Of a DNA stretch of 64,000 nucleotides, positions 45,203-53,861 are shown in pieces (the first letter of the stretch is position 1; every line of letters begins with the position of its first letter). The position numbers were made by a program, and so were the translations under genes. The DNA comes from Firmicutes bacterium HGW-Firmicutes-1. GTDB taxonomy: Bacteria; Bacillota; Clostridia; Lachnospirales; Vallitaleaceae. Under the pieces are notes generated by a model. The model worked only from the letters and a program-made list of their open reading frames with translations, had not been told where the DNA came from and searched no databases. Location of the stretch: the NCBI GenBank assembly GCA_002841625.1, contig PHAG01000002.1, positions 310,001-374,000 of the forward strand. Direction: 5' to 3'.

Positions 45203-46538
45203 TACATTGCTAATAAAAAATGGCACAATATTTACCCATGATAAAACCATTTATAATATGGATTTATTGATTGAAGACGATAAAATTGCAGCAATTGAAG
45301 CAAATATAATACCTGGTGATAACTGGCCAGTGATTGATGCAACTGGATTATATATTATTCCAGGACTTGTAGATATGCACTGTGATGTATGTGAGCCAGG
45401 CTATGATTTTAAAGAAGACTATGAATCAGCTGGAGAAAGTGCAATTAACGGTGGATTTACAACAATTACCAATAATCCGAATTCTGATCCAGTAATAGAT
45501 AATAAGGCTATTGTTGAATATGTTTTAACGAAATCCAAGAAGGAATGCCCAGTAAATGTATATCCATATGGTTCACTTACAAAGGGATGTAATGGGAATG
45601 AAATCGCCGAAATTGGTGAAATGCAAATAGCTGGTATTGTTGCTGCTTCAGATGGAGATATTCCAATACAGAATTCAGCATTAATGAAAACAATATTAAA
45701 TTATTGTAGTATGTTTGATATGCCGATCATTATCCATAGTGAAGATACAACGCTATCCAATAATCATGGTGTGAATGATGGCTTAATATCTACGCAATTA
45801 GGGCTTATCGGTGCCCCAGAAGTTGCAGAAACAGTTGCACTTTCAAGAAATCTACTGCTTGCTGAAGCGTATAATATTCATATACACGTAGCGCATGTGT
45901 CTACCAAAAGATCTTTAGACTTAATCAGAAGTGCGAAGAGAAATGGGATTAAAATTACGGCAGAAACATCACCACAATATTTTTCTATGGATGAATCATC
46001 TCTATTAGATTTTAATTCGTTTGCAAAAGTGAATCCTCCATTAAGAACTAAGGAAGATGTTCAAGCAATGATCAAAGGTATTGGGGATGGCACAATTGAT
46101 GTTATTAGTTCTGATCATAAGCCTGATACGATTGATTCAAAGGATGTAGAATTTGAATTGGCATCTTTCGGAATTTCCTCCTTTGAAACTGCTTTTTCAT
46201 TAGCATATACAAAATTAGTGGAAACGAAAGTAATTAATATGGAGCAACTGGTTCATAAGATGTCTTATAAACCAGCACAAATACTTGGGATCAGTAAGGG
46301 TAGGTTATGCTTAGATAGTATAGCAGATTTAACAATATTTGATCCTAATGCATCATTTTTAGTTGAAGCAAGAAACTTTAAATCAAAAGCTAATTATTCG
46401 CCTTTTGATGGAATGATTCTAAAGGGTCTAATTAAATATACAATAGTTGGTGGAAAGAAATTCAATGCAAATACAGATACAATTGTTTTTCCCCCTGCCG
46501 ATTATGATACGAATGAATTTGAAGGAAATAATGAGTAA
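45195..46538 (+). CDS. pyrC: Dihydroorotase-like amidohydrolase with altered metal ligands
   Basis: A 447-residue class I dihydroorotase-like protein. I start at ATG 45195, inside the end of pyrB with GGTGGGG upstream; an upstream GTG at 45132 lies deep in pyrB. The first metal motif HxHxREPG is HCDVCEPG (His62, Asp64, Cys66). The substrate segment TPHH is SPQY (Gln261-Tyr262). DHAPH is DHKPD (307-311). The later His of HSED and HVAHVS and Asp307 are kept, as are GGFTT and PNSDPVID. It may be a non-catalytic partner of the upstream ATCase-like protein, as in pseudo-DHOase assemblies, or a hydrolase of changed specificity. The pyrC symbol reflects family and operon place, not proven activity. 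Confidence 0.75.
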   Translation: MINTLLIKNGTIFTHDKTIYNMDLLIEDDKIAAIEANIIPGDNWPVIDATGLYIIPGLVDMHCDVCEPGYDFKEDYESAGESAINGGFTTITNNPNSDPVIDNKAIVEYVLTKSKKECPVNVYPYGSLTKGCNGNEIAEIGEMQIAGIVAASDGDIPIQNSALMKTILNYCSMFDMPIIIHSEDTTLSNNHGVNDGLISTQLGLIGAPEVAETVALSRNLLLAEAYNIHIHVAHVSTKRSLDLIRSAKRNGIKITAETSPQYFSMDESSLLDFNSFAKVNPPLRTKEDVQAMIKGIGDGTIDVISSDHKPDTIDSKDVEFELASFGISSFETAFSLAYTKLVETKVINMEQLVHKMSYKPAQILGISKGRLCLDSIADLTIFDPNASFLVEARNFKSKANYSPFDGMILKGLIKYTIVGGKKFNANTDTIVFPPADYDTNEFEGNNE

Positions 46539-46741
46539 TCATATAAATTAGAAAACTGAAACGGCATAGGTTACATAATAAAGTTATTGTTAACAATATC
46601 CGTGTTGTTACTTTTAGATTGAATTAACGTAACAAATTGAATGAAATGCTATTGGTCATTAGGACAATATGCTGCAAATAAAATACGAAGGAGTGAGGTA
46701 TTTTGTTTTTAAAAAAATTCAAAAAGATTACGGAGGACTGT

Positions 46742-47362
46742 ATGTTGGGTGAGGTATGTAAGAGCAAAAGATTAAAAGGAAAGGCAGTATTTGGAATTCT
46801 AGTAGGTACAGTTCTTGGTTTGGTTTTCGGTCTTTTATTTGCACCTAAGCCAGGAAAAGAAACACGAAAAGAGATTCTTGGAAAAGTAACAGACGACCTA
46901 AGTAGTAAAACTACTGTTATTAAAGACAAAGTTATAGAAAAAGCTGAAAATGCACAAGAAGAATTTAATGAATTGGTTGAGAAAGTAGAGAAGGTTCAAG
47001 AAGAAATCATTGAAATAACTGAAGAGCTAAAAGAGAAGGTTAAAGAAAAGGTAAAAGATAAAGTTAAATCAAAAAAAGAGAAAAAAAGTATTAATATACA
47101 TATTGATGAACAAGAAGAAAGTAAAGAAGCAGAAGCAGTAATGGAGAATAATAATATTGGAAAAGCAGAAGAAAAAACAGAGAATATTAATATTGCAGAA
47201 GAAAATTTGGATATTCAATTAGAAAGTATCATGACTAGTGACTCTGCAGAAGTTTTAGAAGAAAATTTTGTTATTAAACCAAAAAGAACTAGAAAAAAGA
47301 AGACAGATGCTGCCAAAATAGTTATTGAAGATAGTGAAAATTTGAATGAGGGTATTGATTAA
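46742..47362 (+). CDS. YtxH-domain protein with long coiled coil and acidic tail
   Basis: A single membrane helix (about 12-30, GKAVFGILVGTVLGLVFGLLFAPKPGKETRKE) is the YtxH pattern, known from general-stress proteins of Firmicutes. A highly charged Lys/Glu coiled coil (about 45-115) and a low-complexity acidic tail follow, ending in a basic patch (KPKRTRKKK). Two starts are possible: TTG 46703 (GGAGTGAGG upstream) and ATG 46742 (GGAGG 5 bases upstream); I report the ATG. A 12-base palindrome ATTGTTAACAAT lies upstream at 46586-46597. Function unknown; envelope stress is the family association. Confidence 0.7.
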   Translation: MLGEVCKSKRLKGKAVFGILVGTVLGLVFGLLFAPKPGKETRKEILGKVTDDLSSKTTVIKDKVIEKAENAQEEFNELVEKVEKVQEEIIEITEELKEKVKEKVKDKVKSKKEKKSINIHIDEQEESKEAEAVMENNNIGKAEEKTENINIAEENLDIQLESIMTSDSAEVLEENFVIKPKRTRKKKTDAAKIVIEDSENLNEGID

Positions 47363-47382
47363 GAGCTTTAAGGAATATATTT

Positions 47383-47426
47383 AACAGCTATCATGCAAAT
47401 TATTTTGCTTCGATAGCTGTTTTTGT
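47383..47426 (+). terminator. Terminator after the YtxH gene
   Basis: AACAGCTATC (47383-47392) / GATAGCTGTT (47412-47421) with an inner GCAAA...TTTGC pairing, then TTTTG. Confidence 0.85.
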
Positions 47427-47525
47427 TGGTTGTTGCTAACTTACTAGTAAGGTATGTTCTACAGATGAACAGAAAATGAAGCAGATAGGGATGCAAGAGA
47501 TTTAGCTAAGAACAGCCTATTTTAT

Positions 47526-47554
47526 TTGTGTTAAGTACTCTCATATGCTACAAT
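47526..47554 (+). promoter_or_regulatory. Promoter of the GGDEF/HD-GYP gene
   Basis: TTGTGT (47526-47531), 17 bases, TACAAT (47549-47554) preceded by TGC (extended -10). Start near 47561, leader about 68 bases. Confidence 0.6.
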
Positions 47555-47628
47555 AATAACTATTAAACAATAATAATTAATAAGAAATTTAAACTACATA
47601 AATTGACATATACTAGGAGGTGTTCTTG

Positions 47629-49908
47629 ATGAGAAAGAAAAGCAATTTCATTGTTTTGCTGATCATGCTTATTTTGTTCTGTTCGTATCAGATAAATGGT
47701 AAAGAAGAAACAAGAACCATTCAAGTCGTTATGGATGATAATTATCCGCCATATTCCTTTAGAAATGGGAATGGAGAATTACAAGGAATCGCCATTGATC
47801 AATGGACACTTTTTGAAAATAAAACTGGTATTAAAGTTGAAATTACTGCAATGGAATGGAGTTTAGCTTTCGAGAGTATGGCTAAAGGGGAATATGATGT
47901 AATCGATACAATCTCATATAATGAAGAGAGAGAAGCTTTTCTAGATTATACAACAGCGTATGCGACCATTGAGGTACCCATCTTTTTTCACGAGAATATC
48001 GCAGGTATTACTGATATCGAATCTTTAAAAGGATTTACAGTGGCTGCCAAAAAAGGTGATAACAGCATTTATATGCTAAATAGAAACGGAATAAATAATA
48101 TTCAAGTTTATCATTCAGCAGAAGAAGTTGTTACAGCTGCTAGGGATAAAGAAATTGTAATATTTGTTTTAGGCAAGCCTCCAGCATTATACTATCTATA
48201 TAAAATGGGTATTGAAGAGGATTTTAACTACTCTACATCATTGTATACTAGTCAATTTCATCGAGCAGTGAAAGAGGGAAATACAACTTTGCTAAACGAT
48301 TTAAATGCTGGGTTTTCTAAAATTTCTAAAGCAGAATACGAAAATATTGATAATAAGTGGATGGGTACAGCCAATTCATCTGTAAATAATTCTAAAGTTT
48401 TTAAAACATTTATGATATTTATTGCTATAACTTCTAGCATTACTTTTTTACTCTTATTTTGGAATAGAACACTTCATTCAAAAGTTGTTGAAAAAACTAT
48501 GGAGCTTTCTAATACAATTGAAGAGCTTAAAAAAAGTGAAGCGCGTGGTAAAGCCCTATTAGAAGCTATACCAGACACCTTTTTTCTTTTCGATAGTGAA
48601 GGTAAAATTATGGATTATCACACTTTACAAGTTGAAAGCCTCTACGTACCACCTGAAGCATTTTTAAATAAGTACTTGCATGAAATTTTCTCATCAGAAT
48701 ATTCAGATGGTTTTATAGCGGCAATTAGAGAGGCAATCAGCACAAATCAAACTACGACTATTGAATATGAATTGCTCATTCAAGATGTTATGCGTCAATA
48801 TGAAGCTCGGTTTGTATCCTGTGATCAAGAGCGAGTGGTTGCAATCGTCAGAGATATTACAGATCGTAAGAAAGCTGAGGAAAAGCTTATTGATATTGGT
48901 ATTCACGATGCATTAACAGGTGTGTATAATCGTTATTACTTTGAACAGGAACTATCAAGAATCAAAAATAGCTCGCTAAACAACCTTTACGTTGGTATGT
49001 TTGATTTAGATGGACTTAAGCTTATAAATGATACCATGGGTCATGAACAAGGAGATACTTATTTAATTGCTACAACTGAAATTATTAGCAAATCATTTCC
49101 TGATACTAGCGTTATTTCAAGAATTGGAGGAGATGAGTTCTGTATATTGCTTTCCAATATATCAGAAGACGATATTAGCCAATATCTTAAAAATTTGTCT
49201 GAGGAAATTGATAAATATAACCTTGTGGAACGTATTATCCCAATTAGTATTTCTCATGGTTATGTCTTTAATAAAAAGAGCTCAATGGACATCTTAGAAA
49301 TGGTCATGCAGGCAGATAATCGTATGTACCGTCAAAAATTACATAGACGTCAAAGCATGAAAAGCGAAGTGGTTCAGACCATGAAAAATATGTTAGAAGC
49401 ACGAGATTTTATTACTGAAGGACATGCAAGTCGAATGGAAATATTGGCGGTACAACTAGCAACAGCAATAGGTATTCCTGAGAAAGATCTTGCAGATATT
49501 AAATTACTGGCACAATTTCATGATATAGGAAAAGTTGGTATTCCAGATCATATCCTATTCAAACCAGATAGATTGACTGAGGAAGAATTTGAAATCATGA
49601 AACGTCATACAGAAATAGGCCACCGTATTGCAGAGTCCTCGATAGACTTATTACCAATAGCGGAGTTTGTTTTGAAGCATCACGAATATTGGAATGGCCG
49701 TGGTTATCCTTTTGGTATTGAAGGTATAGAAATCCCTATTGAGTGCAGAATATTGTCAATAGTTGATGCCTTTGATGCTATGACGAATGATAGACCTTAT
49801 CGCAAAGCGTTACCCAAAGAGGTTGCCATTGAAGAGCTTAAGCGTTGTTCAGGAACTCAATTTGATCCTACACTTGTTGAAGAATTTATTCGAATAATTT
49901 CTTCTTAG
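47629..49908 (+). CDS. Solute-binding/PAS/GGDEF/HD-GYP fusion protein (c-di-GMP metabolism)
   Basis: A 759-residue membrane sensor enzyme. I choose ATG 47629, 8 bases after AGGAGG; GTG 47620 overlaps that site. Order: signal helix (about 6-25), periplasmic type-3 solute-binding domain (about 30-250, VVMDDNYPPYSFRNGNGELQ), membrane helix (about 262-282), PAS (about 305-415), GGDEF domain with intact SRIGGDEF but no RxxD inhibitory site, and HD-GYP phosphodiesterase with HDIGKVGIPD and HHEYWNGRGYP. Both synthesis and breakdown motifs look active. Ligand binding outside, probably an amino acid, may tip the balance. It is a single gene between two clear regulatory regions. Confidence 0.92.
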   Translation: MRKKSNFIVLLIMLILFCSYQINGKEETRTIQVVMDDNYPPYSFRNGNGELQGIAIDQWTLFENKTGIKVEITAMEWSLAFESMAKGEYDVIDTISYNEEREAFLDYTTAYATIEVPIFFHENIAGITDIESLKGFTVAAKKGDNSIYMLNRNGINNIQVYHSAEEVVTAARDKEIVIFVLGKPPALYYLYKMGIEEDFNYSTSLYTSQFHRAVKEGNTTLLNDLNAGFSKISKAEYENIDNKWMGTANSSVNNSKVFKTFMIFIAITSSITFLLLFWNRTLHSKVVEKTMELSNTIEELKKSEARGKALLEAIPDTFFLFDSEGKIMDYHTLQVESLYVPPEAFLNKYLHEIFSSEYSDGFIAAIREAISTNQTTTIEYELLIQDVMRQYEARFVSCDQERVVAIVRDITDRKKAEEKLIDIGIHDALTGVYNRYYFEQELSRIKNSSLNNLYVGMFDLDGLKLINDTMGHEQGDTYLIATTEIISKSFPDTSVISRIGGDEFCILLSNISEDDISQYLKNLSEEIDKYNLVERIIPISISHGYVFNKKSSMDILEMVMQADNRMYRQKLHRRQSMKSEVVQTMKNMLEARDFITEGHASRMEILAVQLATAIGIPEKDLADIKLLAQFHDIGKVGIPDHILFKPDRLTEEEFEIMKRHTEIGHRIAESSIDLLPIAEFVLKHHEYWNGRGYPFGIEGIEIPIECRILSIVDAFDAMTNDRPYRKALPKEVAIEELKRCSGTQFDPTLVEEFIRIISS

Positions 49909-49955
49909 GTTAGTAGGTTTATAACATAATTCTATTTATTTGGAGGAGCACTTTC

Positions 49956-50282
49956 ATGAGTGAAATAAAACAAAATACTGAGCTTGCATTGGATATAGTA
50001 ATGAGTGATAGAACAAAAAACAGATCCCAAAAGCAAAAAGAAGCCTTGATCAATAGGCTAAGTAGGGTGGAGGGACAAATAAGAGGAATCAAAGGAATGA
50101 TAGAAAAAGATGTATATTGCGATGACGTTTTACATCAAATATCAGCCGCCCAAGCTGCTTTAAAATCTGTAAGTAAGCTTGTACTTCATAGTCATATGAA
50201 GAGCTGTGTTATTGAAAGAATCCAATCAGGAGATAATGAAGTCATCGATGAGTTATTAGACACAATTGGTAAAATGCTTTAG
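49956..50282 (+). CDS. CsoR/FrmR-family metal-sensitive repressor
   Basis: A 108-residue all-helical DNA-binding protein. The family signature RLSRVEGQIRGIKGMIE is followed by Cys in VYCDDVL and by HSHMKSCV, giving the Cys/HxxxC ligand set of CsoR-type copper sensors. No copper ATPase or chaperone gene lies nearby, so its target is elsewhere or it senses another thiophile. The N-terminal 25 residues before the conserved domain are longer than usual. Ribosome site TTGGAGGAG. Confidence 0.88.
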   Translation: MSEIKQNTELALDIVMSDRTKNRSQKQKEALINRLSRVEGQIRGIKGMIEKDVYCDDVLHQISAAQAALKSVSKLVLHSHMKSCVIERIQSGDNEVIDELLDTIGKML

Positions 50283-50324
50283 TAACAGAAAGTATCAAAT
50301 TGGTCTTATTATTAGGGAGAATAG

Positions 50325-50816
50325 ATGAAAGAAATAGGCAAATTAATCAGTGAAATGATCCAATATTATTCAGGAGATGTTAAGCGGATAAGTCATTTTT
50401 TAAAGGTATATGCTTTGGCAAAAGCAATAGGGGAAAGTGAAGAATTAGATAGCGTAAAACAAGAAATACTAGAAGTAGCAGCTGTTGTTCATGATATTGG
50501 AATCAAAATTAGTGAAATAAAATATAATTCTAGCGCAGGACATTATCAAGAAGTTGAAGGACCTATAGTAGCCATGGAATTATTAAAAAAATTAGAATAT
50601 AGTGAGGAATTGATTTCTAGAGTGTGTTTTTTAATTGCAAATCATCATACTTATAATGACATAAAAGAGAGCGATCATCAAATACTTGTAGAGGCCGATT
50701 TCTTAGTTAATATTGGAGAAGAGGGAATTTCGGTAGAAGGGATTAAGAAAATTCAGGAGAAAATATTTAAGACGTATACTGGATTGAAGTACTTAAGTAA
50801 TATGCATATGTCATAA
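50325..50816 (+). CDS. HD-domain phosphohydrolase-like protein
   Basis: A 163-residue single HD domain protein: HFLKVYALAKAIG, then VVHDIGIK (metal His-Asp) and ANHHTYND in the later helices. It resembles small HD hydrolases of nucleotide or phosphate metabolism; the substrate is unknown. Ribosome site AGGGAGA; 42 bases after csoR, so probably one transcript, closed by the long hairpin at 50921. Confidence 0.8.
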   Translation: MKEIGKLISEMIQYYSGDVKRISHFLKVYALAKAIGESEELDSVKQEILEVAAVVHDIGIKISEIKYNSSAGHYQEVEGPIVAMELLKKLEYSEELISRVCFLIANHHTYNDIKESDHQILVEADFLVNIGEEGISVEGIKKIQEKIFKTYTGLKYLSNMHMS

Positions 50817-50920
50817 TAATTTAATGTTTGGGTAGGTGTTTAATAAATTTAATGAACTTAATATGGCATTATCTCAGACAGTCGACAAAAGCGTTTTTTC
50901 TGATAAGTGTATTGATTATT

Positions 50921-50994
50921 GGCAGTAAGTGTTCATTTTTCTGGTCTTACCCTTCGGCTGGTCAGGCGAAAAATGAACACTTACTGCCTTTTGT
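50921..50994 (+). terminator. Long perfect hairpin with T tail
   Basis: A 21-base perfect stem (50921-50941 with 50968-50988; arms begin GGCAGTAAGTGTTCATTTTT and end ACACTTACTGCC) encloses a 26-base apical part that contains a C-TTCG-G tetraloop. TTTTGT follows. It is far longer than the other terminators in the window. It ends transcripts from the HD gene and could also derive from a mobile element or encode a processed RNA. Confidence 0.75.
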
Positions 50995-51035
50995 ATTTAT
51001 TTTGAAGAAAAAATGCTTTTATCTCTGTTTTGTTA

Positions 51036-51150
51036 ATTGACAATTAAGTCAATGTTACAAAACCTACGCATTTGCTAGGGTTTCGTAATCGAAGGTAAAC
51101 TTCGCTTGCACATCAGTGGGGCGACTAATTCCATTCGGTTAAATTGTCAA
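51036..51150 (-). repeat. Multi-hairpin interspersed repeat, copy 2 (inverted, with terminal inverted repeats)
   Basis: On the minus strand this reads like the element at 29676-29823: TTAACCGAATGGAA, then GATGTGCAAGCGAAG, then TTACGAAACC, then GTAGGTTTTGTAACATTGA. The large GTTCC hairpin and part of the ACATCGGT hairpin are missing. The arms AAACC/GGTTT and TTAC/GTAA still pair, with CTA/TAG covariation inside. The copy is bounded by TTGACAATT (51036-51044) and AATTGTCAA (51142-51150), perfect 9-base inverted ends. It lies between the HD gene and the 3' end of gdh. Confidence 0.65.
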
Positions 51151-51159
51151 CAACCTGAG

Positions 51160-51189
51160 GAAATGCCCTTTATATAGCATTTCTTTTTT
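51160..51189 (+). terminator. Intrinsic terminator on the plus strand before gdh 3' end
   Basis: GAAATGC (51160-51166) / GCATTTC (51177-51183) followed by six T (51184-51189). The T run is on the plus strand, so it would stop transcripts entering gdh from the left. Confidence 0.7.
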
Positions 51190-51219
51190 GGTATTTTTAT
51201 ATTGATGATAGTTTCTATT

Positions 51220-52482
51220 TTATAACCAACCTCTTAATCTTAAAGGTTTTGCTAAACGTTGGATTGCAATCATATAAGCTGCCTTACGCATATCTGTTCC
51301 TTTTTCTACGCTTAGTTCATAAATACTCTTGAAGGCTTCAACCATTTTTCGCTCTTGTTTATCTTGAATTTCATCAAAAGTCCAGTAGTAATGATAAAGA
51401 TTTTGAACCCACTCAAGGTAGGAAACCGTTACACCGCCTGCATTTGCAAGAATATCAGGGACGATATAGATGCCTTTCTCAAGAAGATATTTTTCAGCTT
51501 CAGGAGTTGTTGGACCATTGGCACCTTCAACAATAATATTTGCTTTTATTAATTTTACATTTTGGCTGGTAATGGCATTTTCTAAAGCACAAGGTGCAAA
51601 AAGATCACATTCTTGCTCAAAAGCAGCTTCACGTGGTAACTCGATGCAACCATCATTTTGGTAACCTTCTAGGGATGTGTTAAGGGCTGTATAATTCATG
51701 GCATGTATCACATCAATGCCGTGTTCATTTTTTATACAGCAGGTGCTATCAGATATAGCTACAATTTTAGCTCCTAAATTTTGCATGTATTTAGCTGCAT
51801 AGCTACCAACATTACCGAAACCTTGAACAACAACTTTTAAGTCTGAAAAGTCTAGGTTCTTAACCTTGGCAGCTTCTCTTGCCATAAGTGCAACTCCATA
51901 ACCAGTCGCTTCTTTACGTCCGAGACAACCTCCAAGCTCTATGGGCTTCCCAGTAAAAACAGCTAGTAAGGTTTGTCCAACACCTCGTAATTGAGAATAT
52001 TCATCTACCATCCACGCCATGATTTGACCATCCGTGCCAACATCAGGTGCTGGTATATCGCGCTTTTCTCCAATGATCGGGGTAATGGCCTTAGCATAAC
52101 CTCTCGAAAGGTTTTCTAATTCTCTATTTGACAATAGTTTTGGATCAACAACTACGCCACCTTTAGCACCACCATAGGGGAGACCAACAATAAGACACTT
52201 GAAAGTCATCCAGGTTGCCAAAGCCTTAACTTCATCTTTAGTAACAGCGGGATGAAACCTGATTCCACCTTTTGTAGGGCCAGGAGCATCATTGTGTTGA
52301 ACTCGGTATCCTACAAACATTTTGGTTGTACCATCGTCCATTTTTACAGGAATTGAAACTTCTAGAACTCTCTCTGGTTCTGAAAGTAAGTAATACAGCT
52401 CATCACTTTCTCCAAGAGCATCACAACCTTGTCGAATCTGTTTTTGTACAATCTCAAATGGGTTTAAAGTTTTTTCAAGCAT
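51220..52482 (-). CDS. gdhA: Glutamate dehydrogenase (hexameric, NAD-type)
   Basis: A 420-residue cytoplasmic enzyme interconverting glutamate and 2-oxoglutarate plus ammonia. I start at the ATG whose first base is 52482; GGAGG lies 8 bases before it, and the upstream TTG in frame overlaps that site. Motifs: GPTKGGIRFHP (substrate Lys region), GGAKGGVVVDP (catalytic Lys), PAPDVGTDGQIMAW, the NAD fold VVQGFGNVGSYAA and VEGANGPTTPEA. It is a single-gene unit on the minus strand. Confidence 0.95.
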   Translation of the reverse strand: MLEKTLNPFEIVQKQIRQGCDALGESDELYYLLSEPERVLEVSIPVKMDDGTTKMFVGYRVQHNDAPGPTKGGIRFHPAVTKDEVKALATWMTFKCLIVGLPYGGAKGGVVVDPKLLSNRELENLSRGYAKAITPIIGEKRDIPAPDVGTDGQIMAWMVDEYSQLRGVGQTLLAVFTGKPIELGGCLGRKEATGYGVALMAREAAKVKNLDFSDLKVVVQGFGNVGSYAAKYMQNLGAKIVAISDSTCCIKNEHGIDVIHAMNYTALNTSLEGYQNDGCIELPREAAFEQECDLFAPCALENAITSQNVKLIKANIIVEGANGPTTPEAEKYLLEKGIYIVPDILANAGGVTVSYLEWVQNLYHYYWTFDEIQDKQERKMVEAFKSIYELSVEKGTDMRKAAYMIAIQRLAKPLRLRGWL

Positions 52483-52944
52483 AATTCTAGCCTCCAATAG
52501 TATCGATCTAGGTATATATTTTCATGGTAACACTTTCTACTATAATTGTAAATACTTTACAAACCTTATAAAAAATTTAAGAATAATATGTTAATATTGC
52601 CCTATTGATAACTTGATAAACGAATAAGTAGAATATAGATAGTGTTACCATTTATACAGAATTAAAACTAAAGGTAGCATCATTAACTGCACAGCAGAGA
52701 AATATTAATATTAATTTATACAAGTATATATGATATACTAGAGCTGTAAAGAGATATGATTTTAAATAAAACATGATAAACTGTATTGTTTTATTTCCAT
52801 ACGTTATTAAGCAAGTTGGTTTGAAAAAACTTTATAAGTGATAAAAAAGAATTAGTGTATAGATTAATTAGTACGGAAAAACAACGTTAATATGACATTT
52901 CTCAATAGGAAATTATGATGAATAACTTTGGAGGATGATCAAAA
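52483..52944. other. AT-rich divergent intergenic region
   Basis: About 460 bases between the divergent gdh and metallo-hydrolase genes with no ORF. The 11-mer ATGGTAACACT (52524-52534) is repeated in inverted form as AGTGTTACCAT (52641-52651), about 105 bases apart. CTACT and AGTAG also lie near the outer repeat on each side. No promoter with good spacing was identified. Confidence 0.4.
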
Positions 52945-53787
52945 GTGAAATTTACAATAATAGGAAGTGGAGGCTGTGTTGCATTGCCTAAACCGCTATG
53001 TATGTGTGCTGTTTGTATAGAGGCAAGAGAAAAAGGAAAGCCCTACTCAAGATTTGGATGTAGTTTATTTTTAGAAGATTTAAATTTATTGGTTGATACA
53101 CCGGAAGATGTTGTACATGCACTCAATTTTGCAAATGTCATGCAAGTTGATACTGTACTATTTAGTCATATGGATCCTGATCATACACTTGGCATGAGAG
53201 TTTTTGAACATATGCGTATTAATTGGTTTGGAATTTCTGAAGGACAGGAATGCGATAATCCAATTAATGTGTTTGCAATGGAACATGTTATGTCAGATAT
53301 CAATTCCATACGGTCTATAAGAGGAGGGTATTTAGATTATTATGAAAGTGTTAGAAATTTAATAAAAAGAAATGTAGTGAAAAATACACTTAATCTAGGT
53401 AACATAAAGATAACCTTCATTAAAGCAGATTCGGCTACCGTTTTTGTATTTGAGCAGGGCGAAAGCAAAGTTATACATGCTCCATGTGACATTAAACCAT
53501 TTCCAGCAGATGACATATTTAACAATGCAGATGTTTTGGTTATTGGTAGTACCTTTGTTGGAGAAATACTTAAGGATGGATACATCTTAAAAGAAGGTAA
53601 TCCTATACGAGAAGAATTGTTTAGTATGAATGAAATCGAAAGTTTAAAGAACCAATATAACATCAACAAAGTTATAATTACCCATATTGAAGAAGATTGG
53701 GGTAAATCATATGATGATTACGTTGAACTGCAGAATCACTATAACGAAATTTATTTTGCTTATGATGGAATGGCTTTTGAATTATAA
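52945..53787 (+). CDS. MBL-fold metallo-hydrolase (PhnP/PqqB-like)
   Basis: A 280-residue protein starting MKFTIIGSGGCVALPKPLC, with an N-terminal Cys cluster (CMCAVCIEAREKG) like the structural zinc site of PhnP (CxCxVCxxAR). The metal motif HxHxDH appears as HMDPDH (near residues 75-80), so the second His is Asp; later VIHAPCDI and IITHIEEDW carry candidate ligands. Relatives hydrolyse cyclic phosphodiesters or lactones. The changed motif makes the activity uncertain. Ribosome site TTGGAGGA. Confidence 0.78.
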   Translation: MKFTIIGSGGCVALPKPLCMCAVCIEAREKGKPYSRFGCSLFLEDLNLLVDTPEDVVHALNFANVMQVDTVLFSHMDPDHTLGMRVFEHMRINWFGISEGQECDNPINVFAMEHVMSDINSIRSIRGGYLDYYESVRNLIKRNVVKNTLNLGNIKITFIKADSATVFVFEQGESKVIHAPCDIKPFPADDIFNNADVLVIGSTFVGEILKDGYILKEGNPIREELFSMNEIESLKNQYNINKVIITHIEEDWGKSYDDYVELQNHYNEIYFAYDGMAFEL

Positions 53788-53861
53788 AAAACACTTATAT
53801 AAATTATTTAAATTAGAGACTGGAGTAGAATTATAAATCTATAGATTTGGGAGTGTATTTT

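Noticed and set aside
46586-46597. ATTGTTAACAAT palindrome upstream of the YtxH gene
   Set aside because: It lacks the 4-base spacer of Rex sites and no promoter boxes with correct spacing adjoin it.
50828-51040. 70-codon ORF after the HD gene
   Set aside because: It crosses the 21-base-pair hairpin and has no domain; the good start context is only a chance GGTAGGTG.
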